A stretch of DNA of 55,338 nucleotides, taken from assembly GCA_019637225.1 (NCBI GenBank), contig JAHBWC010000056.1:1-55338 (forward strand). The letters are read 5' to 3'. The position numbers and the translations under genes are program-made. Source of the DNA: Labilithrix sp. (GTDB lineage Bacteria > Myxococcota_A > Polyangia > Polyangiales > Polyangiaceae). The notes under the pieces were generated by a model, which saw nothing but the letters and a program-made list of their open reading frames with translations, did no database searches and was not told the origin of the DNA. This document shows positions 8,919 to 17,329 of this stretch, one piece after another (position 1 is the first letter of the stretch; every line of letters begins with the position of its first letter).

Positions 8919-9851
8919 TCAGAGCGTGTTCTCGGTCGCGCCCATGGCGGCGCGGAGGACCTTGTCGGCCTCGTCGCTGCTGCGGGCCGGCTTCGCCGGC
9001 TTGGTCTCGGCGCGCTTCGCCTCCTTGGGCTCGGCGGGCTCGCGGGCCTCACGCTTCGAAGAGGCCTTCGACGGCGCGGCCTCCCTCGGCTCGTCGTTGC
9101 CAGCGGACGCGACCTTGTAGCCGTCGTCCTTCTCCTTCGCGGGAGCGCTCACCTTCGCGCTGAGCGACGGATGCCCGCCCGCGGGCCTGCCCCACGACGC
9201 GTGCTTGTGAGGCGCCGCCTTCGCGGCCGGCGCTGCCGCCGCCGGAGCCGCGGCCTTCTGGGCCGGCGGCGTGACGACGAGCGAGCCGAACGGCACGCCG
9301 CTGTAGTCCTGCGCCGGCGCGGCGCTCGGCGGAGCGGGCTCCTTCGGAGCGACGACGCCGGTGTTCGAGCCGATGACGACGGGCGCGAGCGGCGCGGGCG
9401 CCGGCGGCGGCGTCGCGGCAGCCTGGGCCGCCTCTCGATCGGCCTCCGCCGCGTCTTGCTGCGCCGCGAACGCCGCCTCGGCGGCGTTGTCGCGCACGCG
9501 CATTCCGATCCCGAAGACCGCGCCGAGGAGCGCGCCCGCGAGGAGGATCATGACGCCCATTCGCGCCGTGGGACGCGAGCGGATGACGACCGTGGGCTGC
9601 GCGCGCTGCGGGCCAGTCGCGACGGCGTCGCGCGCCGAGCTCATCGCGACGGGCGAGAGCGAGTGGGGAGCCTGCGGGGTCTGCGCGTAGTGCGCCGGAT
9701 AGTGGCCGCCGTTGCCGAAGCCGTACGACTCGGGCATCGCCTGGGGCGCCATCGACCGATGGAAGACGGGCGCGCGCGGCGCGCGCGGGATCTCCTGGTA
9801 GCTGACGGCCTCGAAGTCACCCGTCCCGAGGGCCAGGGGTTCGGCGGGCAT
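8919..9851 (-). CDS. Single-pass membrane protein with Ala/Pro-rich extracytoplasmic tail
   Basis: About 310 residues. The N-terminal hundred residues are low-complexity and probably cytosolic (ending RPTARM), then one transmembrane helix (GVMILLAGALLGAVFGIGM), an Ala/Gln helix and a long Ala/Pro/Lys-rich tail that ends in alternating Lys/Glu repeats (KREAREPAEPKEAKRAETK). The ATG is preferred over an upstream TTG in the same frame; no clear ribosome-binding site for either. The architecture (disordered N terminus, one TM, Ala/Pro tail) repeats in the last gene of the window. Function unknown; a structural or signalling membrane anchor is possible. Confidence 0.65.
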   Translation of the reverse strand: MPAEPLALGTGDFEAVSYQEIPRAPRAPVFHRSMAPQAMPESYGFGNGGHYPAHYAQTPQAPHSLSPVAMSSARDAVATGPQRAQPTVVIRSRPTARMGVMILLAGALLGAVFGIGMRVRDNAAEAAFAAQQDAAEADREAAQAAATPPPAPAPLAPVVIGSNTGVVAPKEPAPPSAAPAQDYSGVPFGSLVVTPPAQKAAAPAAAAPAAKAAPHKHASWGRPAGGHPSLSAKVSAPAKEKDDGYKVASAGNDEPREAAPSKASSKREAREPAEPKEAKRAETKPAKPARSSDEADKVLRAAMGATENTL

Positions 9852-10119
9852 CGGTCGGTTGGAGTAACGGCGCAAGGTGCTCCCTGATGAGAGGTCCCGC
9901 ACGAGGCGGGAGCCGAGGTCCTTCCAGGTATGCGAATGCCGAGCCAACCCACGGAGGGCGCCGGGGTCATGGACGCCGCCCGTTTTCGGAGGTGAGAACC
10001 GGCGTCATGGTGAGCTGACGGGGCCCCTGGGGGTCCATCGATCCACGACCGCTCGCCCTCGGTGGCGCGCCGATCTGCGGCTCGGGAGCCTCGAAGCGCG
10101 CCGACGATCCCGCGCCTGT

Positions 10120-11052
10120 TCAGTGCGGCAGCGGTCGCGGGAACGCCTCGCGGTAGGCGCGCATCGCGGCCCGCTCGTCGATCGCGTGGGACCAGCCCGT
10201 GGTCCGCACGAAGGACGAGGCGTCGACGGTGATGGGATAGCGAATGTGCTGGAGCGCGCCACGTGGGAGGCGCGGCAGACCGAAGCGCCCGAGCGCCGCG
10301 CCGAGCAACGGTCCCGGGAGCGGGACGTTCGTGCGCCCCGTCTCTTCGATGATGACCGAGAGCGGGACGGGCTGCGGCCCCGCGACGTTGAACACGCCGC
10401 GAGGACGCGTCGCGAGCGCGGTGACGAGCGCGCCGATGACGTCCTGTTCGTGCATGAAATGAAACAAGGGGTCGTAGCCGAGGATCGTCGGGACGCGCGC
10501 GCCGCGGAGGAACGTCGCGAGCGTCCCGTGCCCGGTCGGGCCGAGCGTGTAGACCATCCGCAGCACGCTCGTCGCGAAGCTCGGGTACCGCCACAGCGCG
10601 GAGCCCGCGTAGAGATCGGCGGCGACGAGATCGGCGAGCTGCGGGAACGACGCGAGCCCCATCGGCGGCTCGTCCTCGACGTGGAAGAGCGGCGAATCCG
10701 GGGCCGCGCCGTAGTACGTGTGGCGACCGACGAAGACGACGTGCTCCACGCCGTACGCGGCGGAGTGCTCGAAGACCGCGCGCGTGCCGCCGAGGTTGAT
10801 GCGGTAGCGATCTTCGCTCTGCACGACGAGGTGGGTCACCGTCGCGAGGTGGATGACCGCGTTCGGGCGCACGCGGCGGAAGACGTCCTCCGCGGCGCGC
10901 TTGCGGATGTCGAGCTCGTGGACCTCGATGCCGGGCGGCGGATCGCGGAACGGACGGCGATCGATCCCGATGACGTCGTGGCCCTCCGCGAGCAGGCGCT
11001 CGGCGAGCATGCGGCCGAGGCGGCCGGCGATTCCGGGGACGAGGACCTTCAC
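10120..11052 (-). CDS. NAD(P)-dependent epimerase/dehydratase (extended SDR)
   Basis: A 310-residue protein. The N terminus KVLVPGIAGRLGRMLAERLL is the Rossmann dinucleotide loop, although the usual TGGxGxxG reads PGIAGRLGR. IGIDRRPF marks the end of the second strand and an acidic residue that selects cofactor, and HLATVTHL the fourth strand. The active-site Tyr-x3-Lys is not obvious: the region aligned with it reads GRHTYYGAAPD, so catalysis may be altered. The substrate is probably a nucleotide sugar or a related lipid-linked group. Translation starts at a GTG overlapping the stop of the acyltransferase gene by four bases (GTGA), so the two are translationally coupled. Confidence 0.82.
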   Translation of the reverse strand: MKVLVPGIAGRLGRMLAERLLAEGHDVIGIDRRPFRDPPPGIEVHELDIRKRAAEDVFRRVRPNAVIHLATVTHLVVQSEDRYRINLGGTRAVFEHSAAYGVEHVVFVGRHTYYGAAPDSPLFHVEDEPPMGLASFPQLADLVAADLYAGSALWRYPSFATSVLRMVYTLGPTGHGTLATFLRGARVPTILGYDPLFHFMHEQDVIGALVTALATRPRGVFNVAGPQPVPLSVIIEETGRTNVPLPGPLLGAALGRFGLPRLPRGALQHIRYPITVDASSFVRTTGWSHAIDERAAMRAYREAFPRPLPH

Positions 11053-11855
11053 GGCTCGCCCCGCCGGCGCTTCTTGCCGATCTCGATGAGGCTCGCGATG
11101 CGGTCCTTTACCTTCTCGACGTTCGCGTTCACGACCTCGTCCTCTTCCGAGCCGTTCCCTTCGAAGAACATCGGCTCCGAGTAGTAGACCTCGAGCTTCG
11201 CCGGCAGGGGCAGCGCGACGAGCCACGGCGTCACCGGGATGTACGGCACGCCCAGGAGCTTCCCCAGCGTCACCGCGTTCGAGATCGTCGGCACGGCCTC
11301 GCCGCCGCCCATGAACGCGAACGGGACGATCGGCGTCTTCATCTTCTGGGCGAGGCGCATGAAGCCGCTGCCGAAGTGCACGAGCGAGTAGCGTTCGCGA
11401 TAGAGCTTCGCCGTCCCGCGCGTGCCCTCCGGGAAGACCATCAGCATGCGATCGTCGGCGAGAAGGCGCTCGGCGTTCTCGGGCAGGCCCGTCAGGTGCC
11501 CGAGCCGGCTCGAGATCTGCGACGCGAACGGGATCCGGTTCAAGAACTTCTCGACCATCCCCTGCGCGACACGCGGCGGCTCCATGTCGAAGAACATCGA
11601 GCCGATCACCATGACGCCGTCGAGCGCGAACCCGCCGGAGTGGTTGCCGACGAGCATCACGCGTCCGCGCGCGGGCACGTGCTCGAGGCCGTGCGCCTCG
11701 ACGGAGAAGTAGCGCCTGTAGAAGAAGCGGAGCGCGGTGAAGTTCGCCGCGAGGTAGTCCTTCGAGATCCCGTACGGATCGATCCCGAGCTCGTTCCACG
11801 GCAGCTCGAGGCGATCGACCCGCGCGCGTATTTCGGGATCGATGGGCAGAGGCAT
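11049..11855 (-). CDS. 1-acylglycerol-phosphate acyltransferase-like (PlsC/LPLAT) protein
   Basis: A 268-residue membrane-associated acyltransferase. The catalytic His-Asp motif appears as NHSGGFALD, with the longer His-x6-Asp spacing of the MGAT-like LPLAT subgroup, and the acyl-acceptor motif as FPEGTRG. A further conserved patch is IVPFAFMGGGEAVP. The enzyme transfers an acyl group from acyl-CoA or ACP to a lyso-lipid or alcohol at the inner membrane. The gene is followed by the SDR gene with a four-base overlap, so the pair may build or modify one lipid. No Shine-Dalgarno precedes the ATG chosen; TTG codons slightly upstream are possible. Confidence 0.88.
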   Translation of the reverse strand: MPLPIDPEIRARVDRLELPWNELGIDPYGISKDYLAANFTALRFFYRRYFSVEAHGLEHVPARGRVMLVGNHSGGFALDGVMVIGSMFFDMEPPRVAQGMVEKFLNRIPFASQISSRLGHLTGLPENAERLLADDRMLMVFPEGTRGTAKLYRERYSLVHFGSGFMRLAQKMKTPIVPFAFMGGGEAVPTISNAVTLGKLLGVPYIPVTPWLVALPLPAKLEVYYSEPMFFEGNGSEEDEVVNANVEKVKDRIASLIEIGKKRRRGEP

Positions 11856-12024
11856 TCGCAAGGAGGATCCCTCTCGTCGGGTGGACGGCGCAGGCGCCGG
11901 GCGAGCCAGACGCTCGAAGGCGAGCGTATCGGATCCCGCTGCGGCCGGGAGCGACGCGTTTTGGTCGCGGGCCCTCGAACGCGCGGGTTGACGGCCGGCC
12001 CGGCGCGCGCGATGACCCCTCGCG

Positions 12025-14088
12025 ATGAACAAGCCCCGCCTCTCCCTCGCCCTCGCCGCGTTCGTCCCCGTCTTCGCCGCGTTCGGCTGCGAGAACAAGT
12101 CGGCGCATCCCGAGCCGAAGGTGACCTCGGCCCCGGGCGCCGCGCCTGCGCCCGGCGAGAAGACCGCGGGCCCCCGGCTCGATCGGCTCACGCGCGCCGA
12201 GCTGAACCGCCTCGCGCCCGAGCTCGCGCTGCCGCTCTTCTGGACGGAGGACAAGAACAAGGACGGCGCGCTCGATCCGGACGAGCTCGCCGTCTACTGG
12301 GGTCTCGAGCGCGGCGCCGCGCTCGAGGAGTACGTGACGAAGGGACCGACGCCCGCGTTCACGCCGAAGATGCTCGAGGCGTACGAGCGCCTCGTGAAGG
12401 AGAAGGACGCGACGCCGAAGGACGCGCGGCGCGCCGCCGTGCAGAAGGAGCTCGCGCAGGGCCGCGTCACGCTCGTCGCGACCGATCTGTCGAAGGCCGA
12501 CGCCGAGGAGCGCCGCTTCGTCGCCGCGATCATGAAGGCCTCGGAGCTCATCGAGGTGCTCTACGCGAAGCAGCAAGCCGTGACGGATCTCGCCGCGAAG
12601 GTCCCGGCGGACGACCTCGCGAGCCGCACGCTCTTCTTCCGCGGGCAGGGTCCGAAGTGCGAGGCGCCGCTCACCGAGGGCGATCCCGCGTGCGGCGCGC
12701 TCCTCCCGGCCGACATGCCGAAGACGAAGCTCTCCGGCCTCTACCCGGCCGATCTGCTCGCCGCGAACCCGAAGTTCTGCGACGAGCTCCAGAAGAAGAA
12801 GGACAAGGCACTGCTCGACCCGTTCACCGCGGTCGTGAAGGGCGACAAGGGCGCGCTCGTCGCCAAGCCGTTCCACGAGGTGTGGCCGGACGAGGTCAAG
12901 GCGATCGCGAAGGAGCTCGAGGGCGCGGCCGACGCGCTCGGCAGCCGCGAGCCGGCGCTGAAGGACTACCTCCGCGCGGCGGCGAAGGCCTTCGGAGACG
13001 ACGCGTGGTGGCCCGCCGACGAGGCGTGGGCGAAGATGGACGCGAAGAACTCGAAGTTTTACCTCCGCATCGCGCCCGACGAGGTCTACGACGAGCCGTG
13101 CAGCACGAAGGCGCTCTACCACGTCAGCTTCGGCCTGATTAACCAGGGCTCGCTGAAGTGGCAGCAGAAGCTCGATCCGCTCAAGACGGACATGGAGAAG
13201 GCGCTCGCGGCGCTCGCCGGCAAGCCGTACGCGGCGCGCGCGGTGAGCTTCAAGCTCCCCGACTTCGTCGACATCGCGCTCAACGCCGGCGACTCGCGCA
13301 AGGCGTTCGGCGCGACGATCGGCCAGTCGCTCCCGAACTTCGGCCCCGTCGCCAACGGCGGGCGCGGCCGCACCGTCGCGATGACGAACTTCTACACGGA
13401 CCCCGACAGCATCGCGACGTCGAAGGAGCAGGGCGAGTCGCTGTTCTGCAAGGACGCGATGGCGAAGTGGACGAGCGCGCAGGAGCCGCAGCTCATGAGC
13501 ACCGTCCTCCACGAGGCCGCGCACAACCTCGGCCCGGCGCACCAGTACAAGGCGAACGGGAAGATCGACCGCGAGGCCTTCGGCGGCCCGCTCGCCAGCA
13601 CGCTCGAGGAGCTCAAGGCCCAGACCGCGGCGCTCTACTTCACCGAGTGGCTCGCCGACCGGAAGGAGATCACGCGCGACGAGGCCGACAAGGCGCACGT
13701 GCGCGACATGTTCTGGGCGTTCGGTCACATCTCGCGCGGCATGTACGGCGAGAACAACCACCCGAAGAACTACAGCCAGCTCGCCGCGATCCAGCTCGGC
13801 TGGCTGATGAAGACCGGCTCGGTCACCTGGAAGCCCGAAGAGACGGCCGCCAACGGCAAGGACAAGGGCTGCTTCTCGCTCGACCTCGCCAAGATGCCCG
13901 CGGCGATCACGTCGCTCATGACCGAGGTCGCGCAGATCAAGGGCCAGGGCAACAAGCCGCGCGCCGACGCCCTCATCAAGGAGCACGTCGGAGCGCCCGG
14001 CGAGAAGAGGCCGCTCCACACCGTCATCACCGAGCGCATCACGCGCGCGCCGAAGGCGAGCTTCGTCTACTCGGTGAAGCTCGACTAG
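12025..14088 (+). CDS. Lipoprotein with EF-hand and M49-like metallopeptidase domain
   Basis: A 687-residue exported protein. Signal peptide MNKPRLSLALAAFVPVFAAFGC gives a lipidated Cys at residue 22, then a Pro/Ala linker. Residues 76-87 (DKNKDGALDPDE) fit a complete EF-hand calcium loop. The C-terminal half carries HEAAH at 496-500 followed about 30 residues later by EELKAQT, which parallels the zinc motif and downstream glutamate motif (EECRAE-like) of dipeptidyl-peptidase III (M49). M49 proper has HExxGH with one extra residue, so the zinc site here is a variant. Predicted outer-membrane or periplasmic zinc peptidase that may be calcium-responsive; activity is inference. The gene is monocistronic and strongly coding throughout. 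Confidence 0.85.
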   Translation: MNKPRLSLALAAFVPVFAAFGCENKSAHPEPKVTSAPGAAPAPGEKTAGPRLDRLTRAELNRLAPELALPLFWTEDKNKDGALDPDELAVYWGLERGAALEEYVTKGPTPAFTPKMLEAYERLVKEKDATPKDARRAAVQKELAQGRVTLVATDLSKADAEERRFVAAIMKASELIEVLYAKQQAVTDLAAKVPADDLASRTLFFRGQGPKCEAPLTEGDPACGALLPADMPKTKLSGLYPADLLAANPKFCDELQKKKDKALLDPFTAVVKGDKGALVAKPFHEVWPDEVKAIAKELEGAADALGSREPALKDYLRAAAKAFGDDAWWPADEAWAKMDAKNSKFYLRIAPDEVYDEPCSTKALYHVSFGLINQGSLKWQQKLDPLKTDMEKALAALAGKPYAARAVSFKLPDFVDIALNAGDSRKAFGATIGQSLPNFGPVANGGRGRTVAMTNFYTDPDSIATSKEQGESLFCKDAMAKWTSAQEPQLMSTVLHEAAHNLGPAHQYKANGKIDREAFGGPLASTLEELKAQTAALYFTEWLADRKEITRDEADKAHVRDMFWAFGHISRGMYGENNHPKNYSQLAAIQLGWLMKTGSVTWKPEETAANGKDKGCFSLDLAKMPAAITSLMTEVAQIKGQGNKPRADALIKEHVGAPGEKRPLHTVITERITRAPKASFVYSVKLD

Positions 14089-14131
14089 AGCGCGCCACCC
14101 GTTCCTGTCGCGATTGAGCCGAGACAAGATC

Positions 14132-14311
14132 GGGCACGGGCACGGGCACGGGCACGGGCACGTGGGAGACGAGAGGGGAGCTCGACGACCGCCGCGTAGT
14201 TGCGCAATGTCTTGCCTGGGTCGCGTGCCATGTGCACAGCAAGCCCGCCGCCACAGAACACGACGCGCCTCTCGTCTCCTCTCTCACGTGCCCGTGCCCG
14301 TGCCCGTGCCC
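14132..14311. repeat. Compound inverted repeat with GGGCAC hexamer arrays
   Basis: Five tandem GGGCAC units (14132-14161) followed by GTGGGAGACGAGAGG are mirrored about 100 bp later by CCTCTCGTCTCCTCTCTCAC and four GTGCCC units (14288-14311). The two arms are therefore near reverse complements (with a small gap) and could pair as a long hairpin around a loop of about 90 bases. It sits between the metallopeptidase and aat genes, both on the plus strand. Short Arg-Ala-rich ORFs through it are artefacts of the repeat. Confidence 0.8.
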
Positions 14312-14322
14312 GCTCTCTCTTC

Positions 14323-14348
14323 TGATCATCTCGACTGATCATCTCGAC
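14323..14348. repeat. Perfect tandem 13-mer, two copies
   Basis: TGATCATCTCGAC occurs twice with no spacer, immediately beyond the compound inverted repeat. Each copy starts with TGATCA, itself palindromic. Could be a slippage product or a binding site pair upstream of aat; nothing else is visible here before the aat start. Confidence 0.85.
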
Positions 14349-14411
14349 CAAAATAGGGACGCCCCCCTAGGACGCGCTCGGCCGAGGCGACCCACGCTAG
14401 ACTGAGCGCGC

Positions 14412-15131
14412 GTGAGCGCGCGCGTACCTCATCCTCCGATCGAGCCGCCGGCGACGCGGGTTCGCTTCCCGGATCCGGCGCTCGCGCCGTCGCACGGCGT
14501 CGTTGCGGTCGGATGTGACTTCTCGGCAGGCACGTTGCTCCACGCGTACCGAAGCGGGATCTTCCCCTGGCCGCACGGCGAAGACGAAGACGAGCGCGGC
14601 GCTCCGCTGGTGCTCTGGTTCTCCCCCGAGCCGCGCTGCGTCTTCTCGCTCGCCGACGAGCCGCGCTGGTCGCGGAGCCTTCGTCGCACCCTCCGGGTCC
14701 ACCCGTACGACGTCACCGTCGACCAGGACTTCACCGGCGTGATGCGCATGTGCGGCGAGACACGGAAGGGCGCGACGTGGATCATCCCGGAGCTCGAGCG
14801 CGGCTACGGCGAGCTTCATCGGCTCGGGTGGGCGCACAGCGTCGAGGTCTGGGAGTCGTCGGGAGACGAGCGCGAGCTCGTCGGCGGCATCTACGGCGTC
14901 GCCGTCGGCGGCGTGTTCGCCGGCGAGTCGATGTTCCACACGCGCACGGACACCTCGAAGATCGCGTTCGCCACGCTCGTCGCCAAGCTGCGCGAGGCGG
15001 GCTACGTGCTCTTCGACGTGCAGGTCACGAACCCGCACCTCGCCTCGCTCGGGTGCATCGAGATCCCACGACGCGACTACCTCGCTCGGCTCGTCGACGC
15101 CCTCGCGCTCGCCCCGCGCTCGCTGAGCTAG
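14412..15131 (+). CDS. aat: Leucyl/phenylalanyl-tRNA--protein transferase
   Basis: A 239-residue protein matching the L/F-transferase family: FPDPALAPSHGVVAVGCD, then AYRSGIFPWP and LWFSPEPRCVF, then GIYGVAVGGVFAGESMF and NPHLASLGCIEIPRRDY near the C terminus. The enzyme moves Leu or Phe from aminoacyl-tRNA to N-terminal Arg or Lys of proteins, marking them for ClpAP-type degradation in the bacterial N-end rule pathway. Length and motif order are normal for the family. The start is a GTG. No clp genes lie nearby; the gene stands alone between repeat-rich spacers. Confidence 0.95.
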   Translation: MSARVPHPPIEPPATRVRFPDPALAPSHGVVAVGCDFSAGTLLHAYRSGIFPWPHGEDEDERGAPLVLWFSPEPRCVFSLADEPRWSRSLRRTLRVHPYDVTVDQDFTGVMRMCGETRKGATWIIPELERGYGELHRLGWAHSVEVWESSGDERELVGGIYGVAVGGVFAGESMFHTRTDTSKIAFATLVAKLREAGYVLFDVQVTNPHLASLGCIEIPRRDYLARLVDALALAPRSLS

Positions 15132-15928
15132 GCGCAACGCAGTTGCGCCGGTCCTGGACGGTCAGAAAGCGTGGCGCATACTGCGAGCTTCGTTGAGCCC
15201 AAAGTCCGCTGCTCTCGTAAGAAGCCGAAGGCGGGAGCAGCGGACTTTGGGCCCAGCGCAAGTGAGCGCCGCTTTAGCTGCGCGCGCACGTCTCTGCGGA
15301 CCTTCGGGGGGCCTCGAAGACGTCGCGCGGACGGCGCCGCCACGGCCTTCGGTCCTCATCGATACAAGCGCGGAGCGGACGCAAAAGCGAGCCGTCCGAA
15401 CAAAAAATTACGCCTCAGCTCGCCGGGCCATCTTCTGCGATCTACGTCTCCGCCCCTCGGAAGCAAGGGAAACTCTTGAACAACCACCGCGTCTCCACGC
15501 CGCAACGCCGAGAATTCAAGGGTTGTCGCTCATGTGGTGAAAGCTCCGACTTTGGCCCGAGGCTGTCGAACGTGCCAGACTCCGTGAAGGCACCCGAAAT
15601 CGGGCGATTCGGCGTGTCGTTGCTGCTCGACGAGAAGTTGCGGACGGCGCGAACGCTCCTCGGCGCCCGAGGGGAACGTCGGCGAAGGAAGATTGCGCGA
15701 GTCTCGTGTGTTCAAGGGTCCGCGCGCGACCTTCGAGCTTTCTGCCAGATCAAACTCGCTCATCGAACGTGCATAGAGAACGAGCGGAGCGAGCGGGAAA
15801 ACGAGAGAGAGCGCCAACGAACCGAGCGAGCGAACCGGAAGAATCCTGCTTAGAGAAGTCGATGGTCTGTCCTCGAGCGTGGTCGTGGACAGGAGCGAGA
15901 CCAAAGGGCCACGCGGAGCCGATTAGCC
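15132..15928. other. About 800 bp without a convincing gene, upstream of the sigma factor
   Basis: Base composition here is less G/C-biased than the neighbours and the open frames on either strand lack codon bias, start signals or recognisable domains. The stretch contains an 18-bp perfect inverted repeat near its beginning, a further ACTTTGG occurrence later, and a purine-rich GAGCGAGCGG-type low-complexity patch just before the sigma factor gene. It is a plausible place for the sigma-factor promoter, a long leader or a small RNA; none can be assigned from sequence alone. Confidence 0.5.
15197..15252. repeat. 18-bp perfect inverted repeat (hairpin)
   Basis: GCCCAAAGTCCGCTGCTC is followed after 20 bases by its exact reverse complement. 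As RNA this would form a very stable stem. It lies about 65 bp after the aat stop and could terminate aat transcription, although no U-run follows; the 3' side simply continues into GC-rich DNA. It also resembles the stem of an intergenic palindromic element. Confidence 0.8.
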
Positions 15929-17254
15929 TTGAAGAAGTCCGAAGCCCCCAACCTTTCGAAAGCGCCCATCGCGAACATGACGCCGCCGGCGGAAGCCGAA
16001 GAAGCGGTCGACATGTACTTCCGCAAGATGGCCCAGGTGTCCCTCCTGACGCGGGAGGGCGAGGTCGTCCTCGCGCGGCGAATCGAAGAGGGCGAGCGGC
16101 GGATCATCGAGGCGATCGTCGAGTCCCCCTTCGCGGCCGCGGAGCTCGACCACATCGGGCGGCTCCTCTACAAGGGCCGCCTCAAGGTCCGTGACGTCGT
16201 GCGCAACGTCGACGACGAGGACGCGTTCGACGAGGCGACGATGCTGAAGATCGCGCGCCTGCTCGAGCGACCGCTCAAGGAGCTTCACGGACCGAAGGTG
16301 AAGAAGCCCGAGCCGAAGGCGAAGCCGCGGCCGAACGCGAAGAAGACCAAGTACGAGCTGGCGCGCGACAACATCGTCTCCGTGCTCGAGGAGCTCCGGC
16401 TCGATCGCGGCGTGATCGAGCGCGTCGAGAAGAAGCTCCGGATCGTGCAGCGCGAGATGCCGTCGGCGAAGAAGCTGACGGGCGGCACGCTCGAGACGAT
16501 CTCGCGCGGTCGCCGCGTGGCGGATCGCGCGAAGGCCGAGCTCGTCGAGGCGAACCTCCGCCTCGTCGTCTCGCTCGCGAAGAAGCACGTCAACCGCGGC
16601 CTCCAGCTCCTCGATCTGATCCAGGAAGGCAACATCGGCCTCATGCGCGCGGTCGACAAGTTCGACTACAAGCGCGGCTACAAGTTCTCCACGTACGCGA
16701 CGTGGTGGGTCCGCCAGTCGATCTCGCGCGCGATCGCCGATCAGGGCCGCACCATCCGCGTGCCCGTGCACATGTACGAGTCGCTCCAGAAGCTCACGCG
16801 CATGAGCCGCTCGCTCCTTCAGGAGTACGGCCGCGAGCCCACGCCCGAGGAGCTCTCCGAGTCGACGGGTATCCCCGTCGAGAAGGTCCGCGCGGTGATG
16901 AAGATCGCGCGCGAGCCGATCAGCCTCGAGACGCCAGTAGGCAACGACGGCGAGTCGCACGTCGGCGAGTTCATCCCCGACGAGTCGGGCCTCCCGCCGG
17001 ACGAGGCGTACGCGCAGATGCGCTTCAACGACCAGACGCGCCAGCTCCTCAAGACGCTCACGCCGCGCGAGGAGAAGATCCTGCGCATGCGCTTCGGCAT
17101 CGACGAGCCGCGCGATCACACGCTCGAAGAGGTCGGCGAGAGCTTCTCGCTCACCCGCGAGCGCATTCGCCAGATCGAGACGAAGGCGCTGCGCAAGCTT
17201 CGCCTCCCCTCGCAGCACCGCAAGCTGAAGACGTACATCGGCGGCGGCGGCTGA
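15929..17254 (+). CDS. rpoD: RNA polymerase sigma factor, RpoD/SigA type
   Basis: A 441-residue sigma-70 protein. Region 1.2 is at residues 25-55 (DMYFRKMAQVSLLTREGE), a charged non-conserved insert spans about 75-190, region 2 has DLIQEGNIGLMRAVDKFDY and GYKFSTYATWWVRQSISRAI, region 3 VPVHMYESLQKLTR, and region 4.2 TLEEVGESFSLTRERIRQIE. It lacks the long region 1.1 usual in the main proteobacterial RpoD, so it may be a second (group 2) housekeeping-type factor; the symbol is used at family level. The start is a TTG; an ATG 48 bases later is the main alternative and would keep all conserved regions. A long non-coding leader precedes it. Confidence 0.9.
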   Translation: MKKSEAPNLSKAPIANMTPPAEAEEAVDMYFRKMAQVSLLTREGEVVLARRIEEGERRIIEAIVESPFAAAELDHIGRLLYKGRLKVRDVVRNVDDEDAFDEATMLKIARLLERPLKELHGPKVKKPEPKAKPRPNAKKTKYELARDNIVSVLEELRLDRGVIERVEKKLRIVQREMPSAKKLTGGTLETISRGRRVADRAKAELVEANLRLVVSLAKKHVNRGLQLLDLIQEGNIGLMRAVDKFDYKRGYKFSTYATWWVRQSISRAIADQGRTIRVPVHMYESLQKLTRMSRSLLQEYGREPTPEELSESTGIPVEKVRAVMKIAREPISLETPVGNDGESHVGEFIPDESGLPPDEAYAQMRFNDQTRQLLKTLTPREEKILRMRFGIDEPRDHTLEEVGESFSLTRERIRQIETKALRKLRLPSQHRKLKTYIGGGG

Positions 17255-17282
17255 AGCTCCCCACGCCGCGGGCGGTGCTCGA

Positions 17283-17311
17283 CCTCGCGTGCGCGCCGCG
17301 CGGACGCGAGG
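17283..17311. terminator. Hairpin between convergent genes (candidate terminator)
   Basis: CCTCGCGT and ACGCGAGG form an 8-bp stem, with an inner CGCG/CGCG extension across a single mismatch and a three-base loop. It lies in the 75-bp gap between the sigma factor gene and the converging lipoprotein gene and could serve both strands. No U-tract follows, so it would act as an intrinsic terminator only weakly or with a termination factor. Confidence 0.5.
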
Positions 17312-17329
17312 GCCGGCGCGCCGCTCGCC

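Noticed and set aside
10120..14127. Very long minus-strand open frame opposite the metallopeptidase and into the SDR gene
   Set aside because: Only the part after 11052 (counting down) has domain content. The rest is an Arg/Leu/Val-rich antisense frame, the usual by-product of G/C-biased codons.
14132..14311. Short Arg-Ala-repeat ORFs on the minus strand across the hexamer arrays
   Set aside because: Their sequence is just the GGGCAC/GTGCCC repeat read in frame. No start signal or conserved domain.
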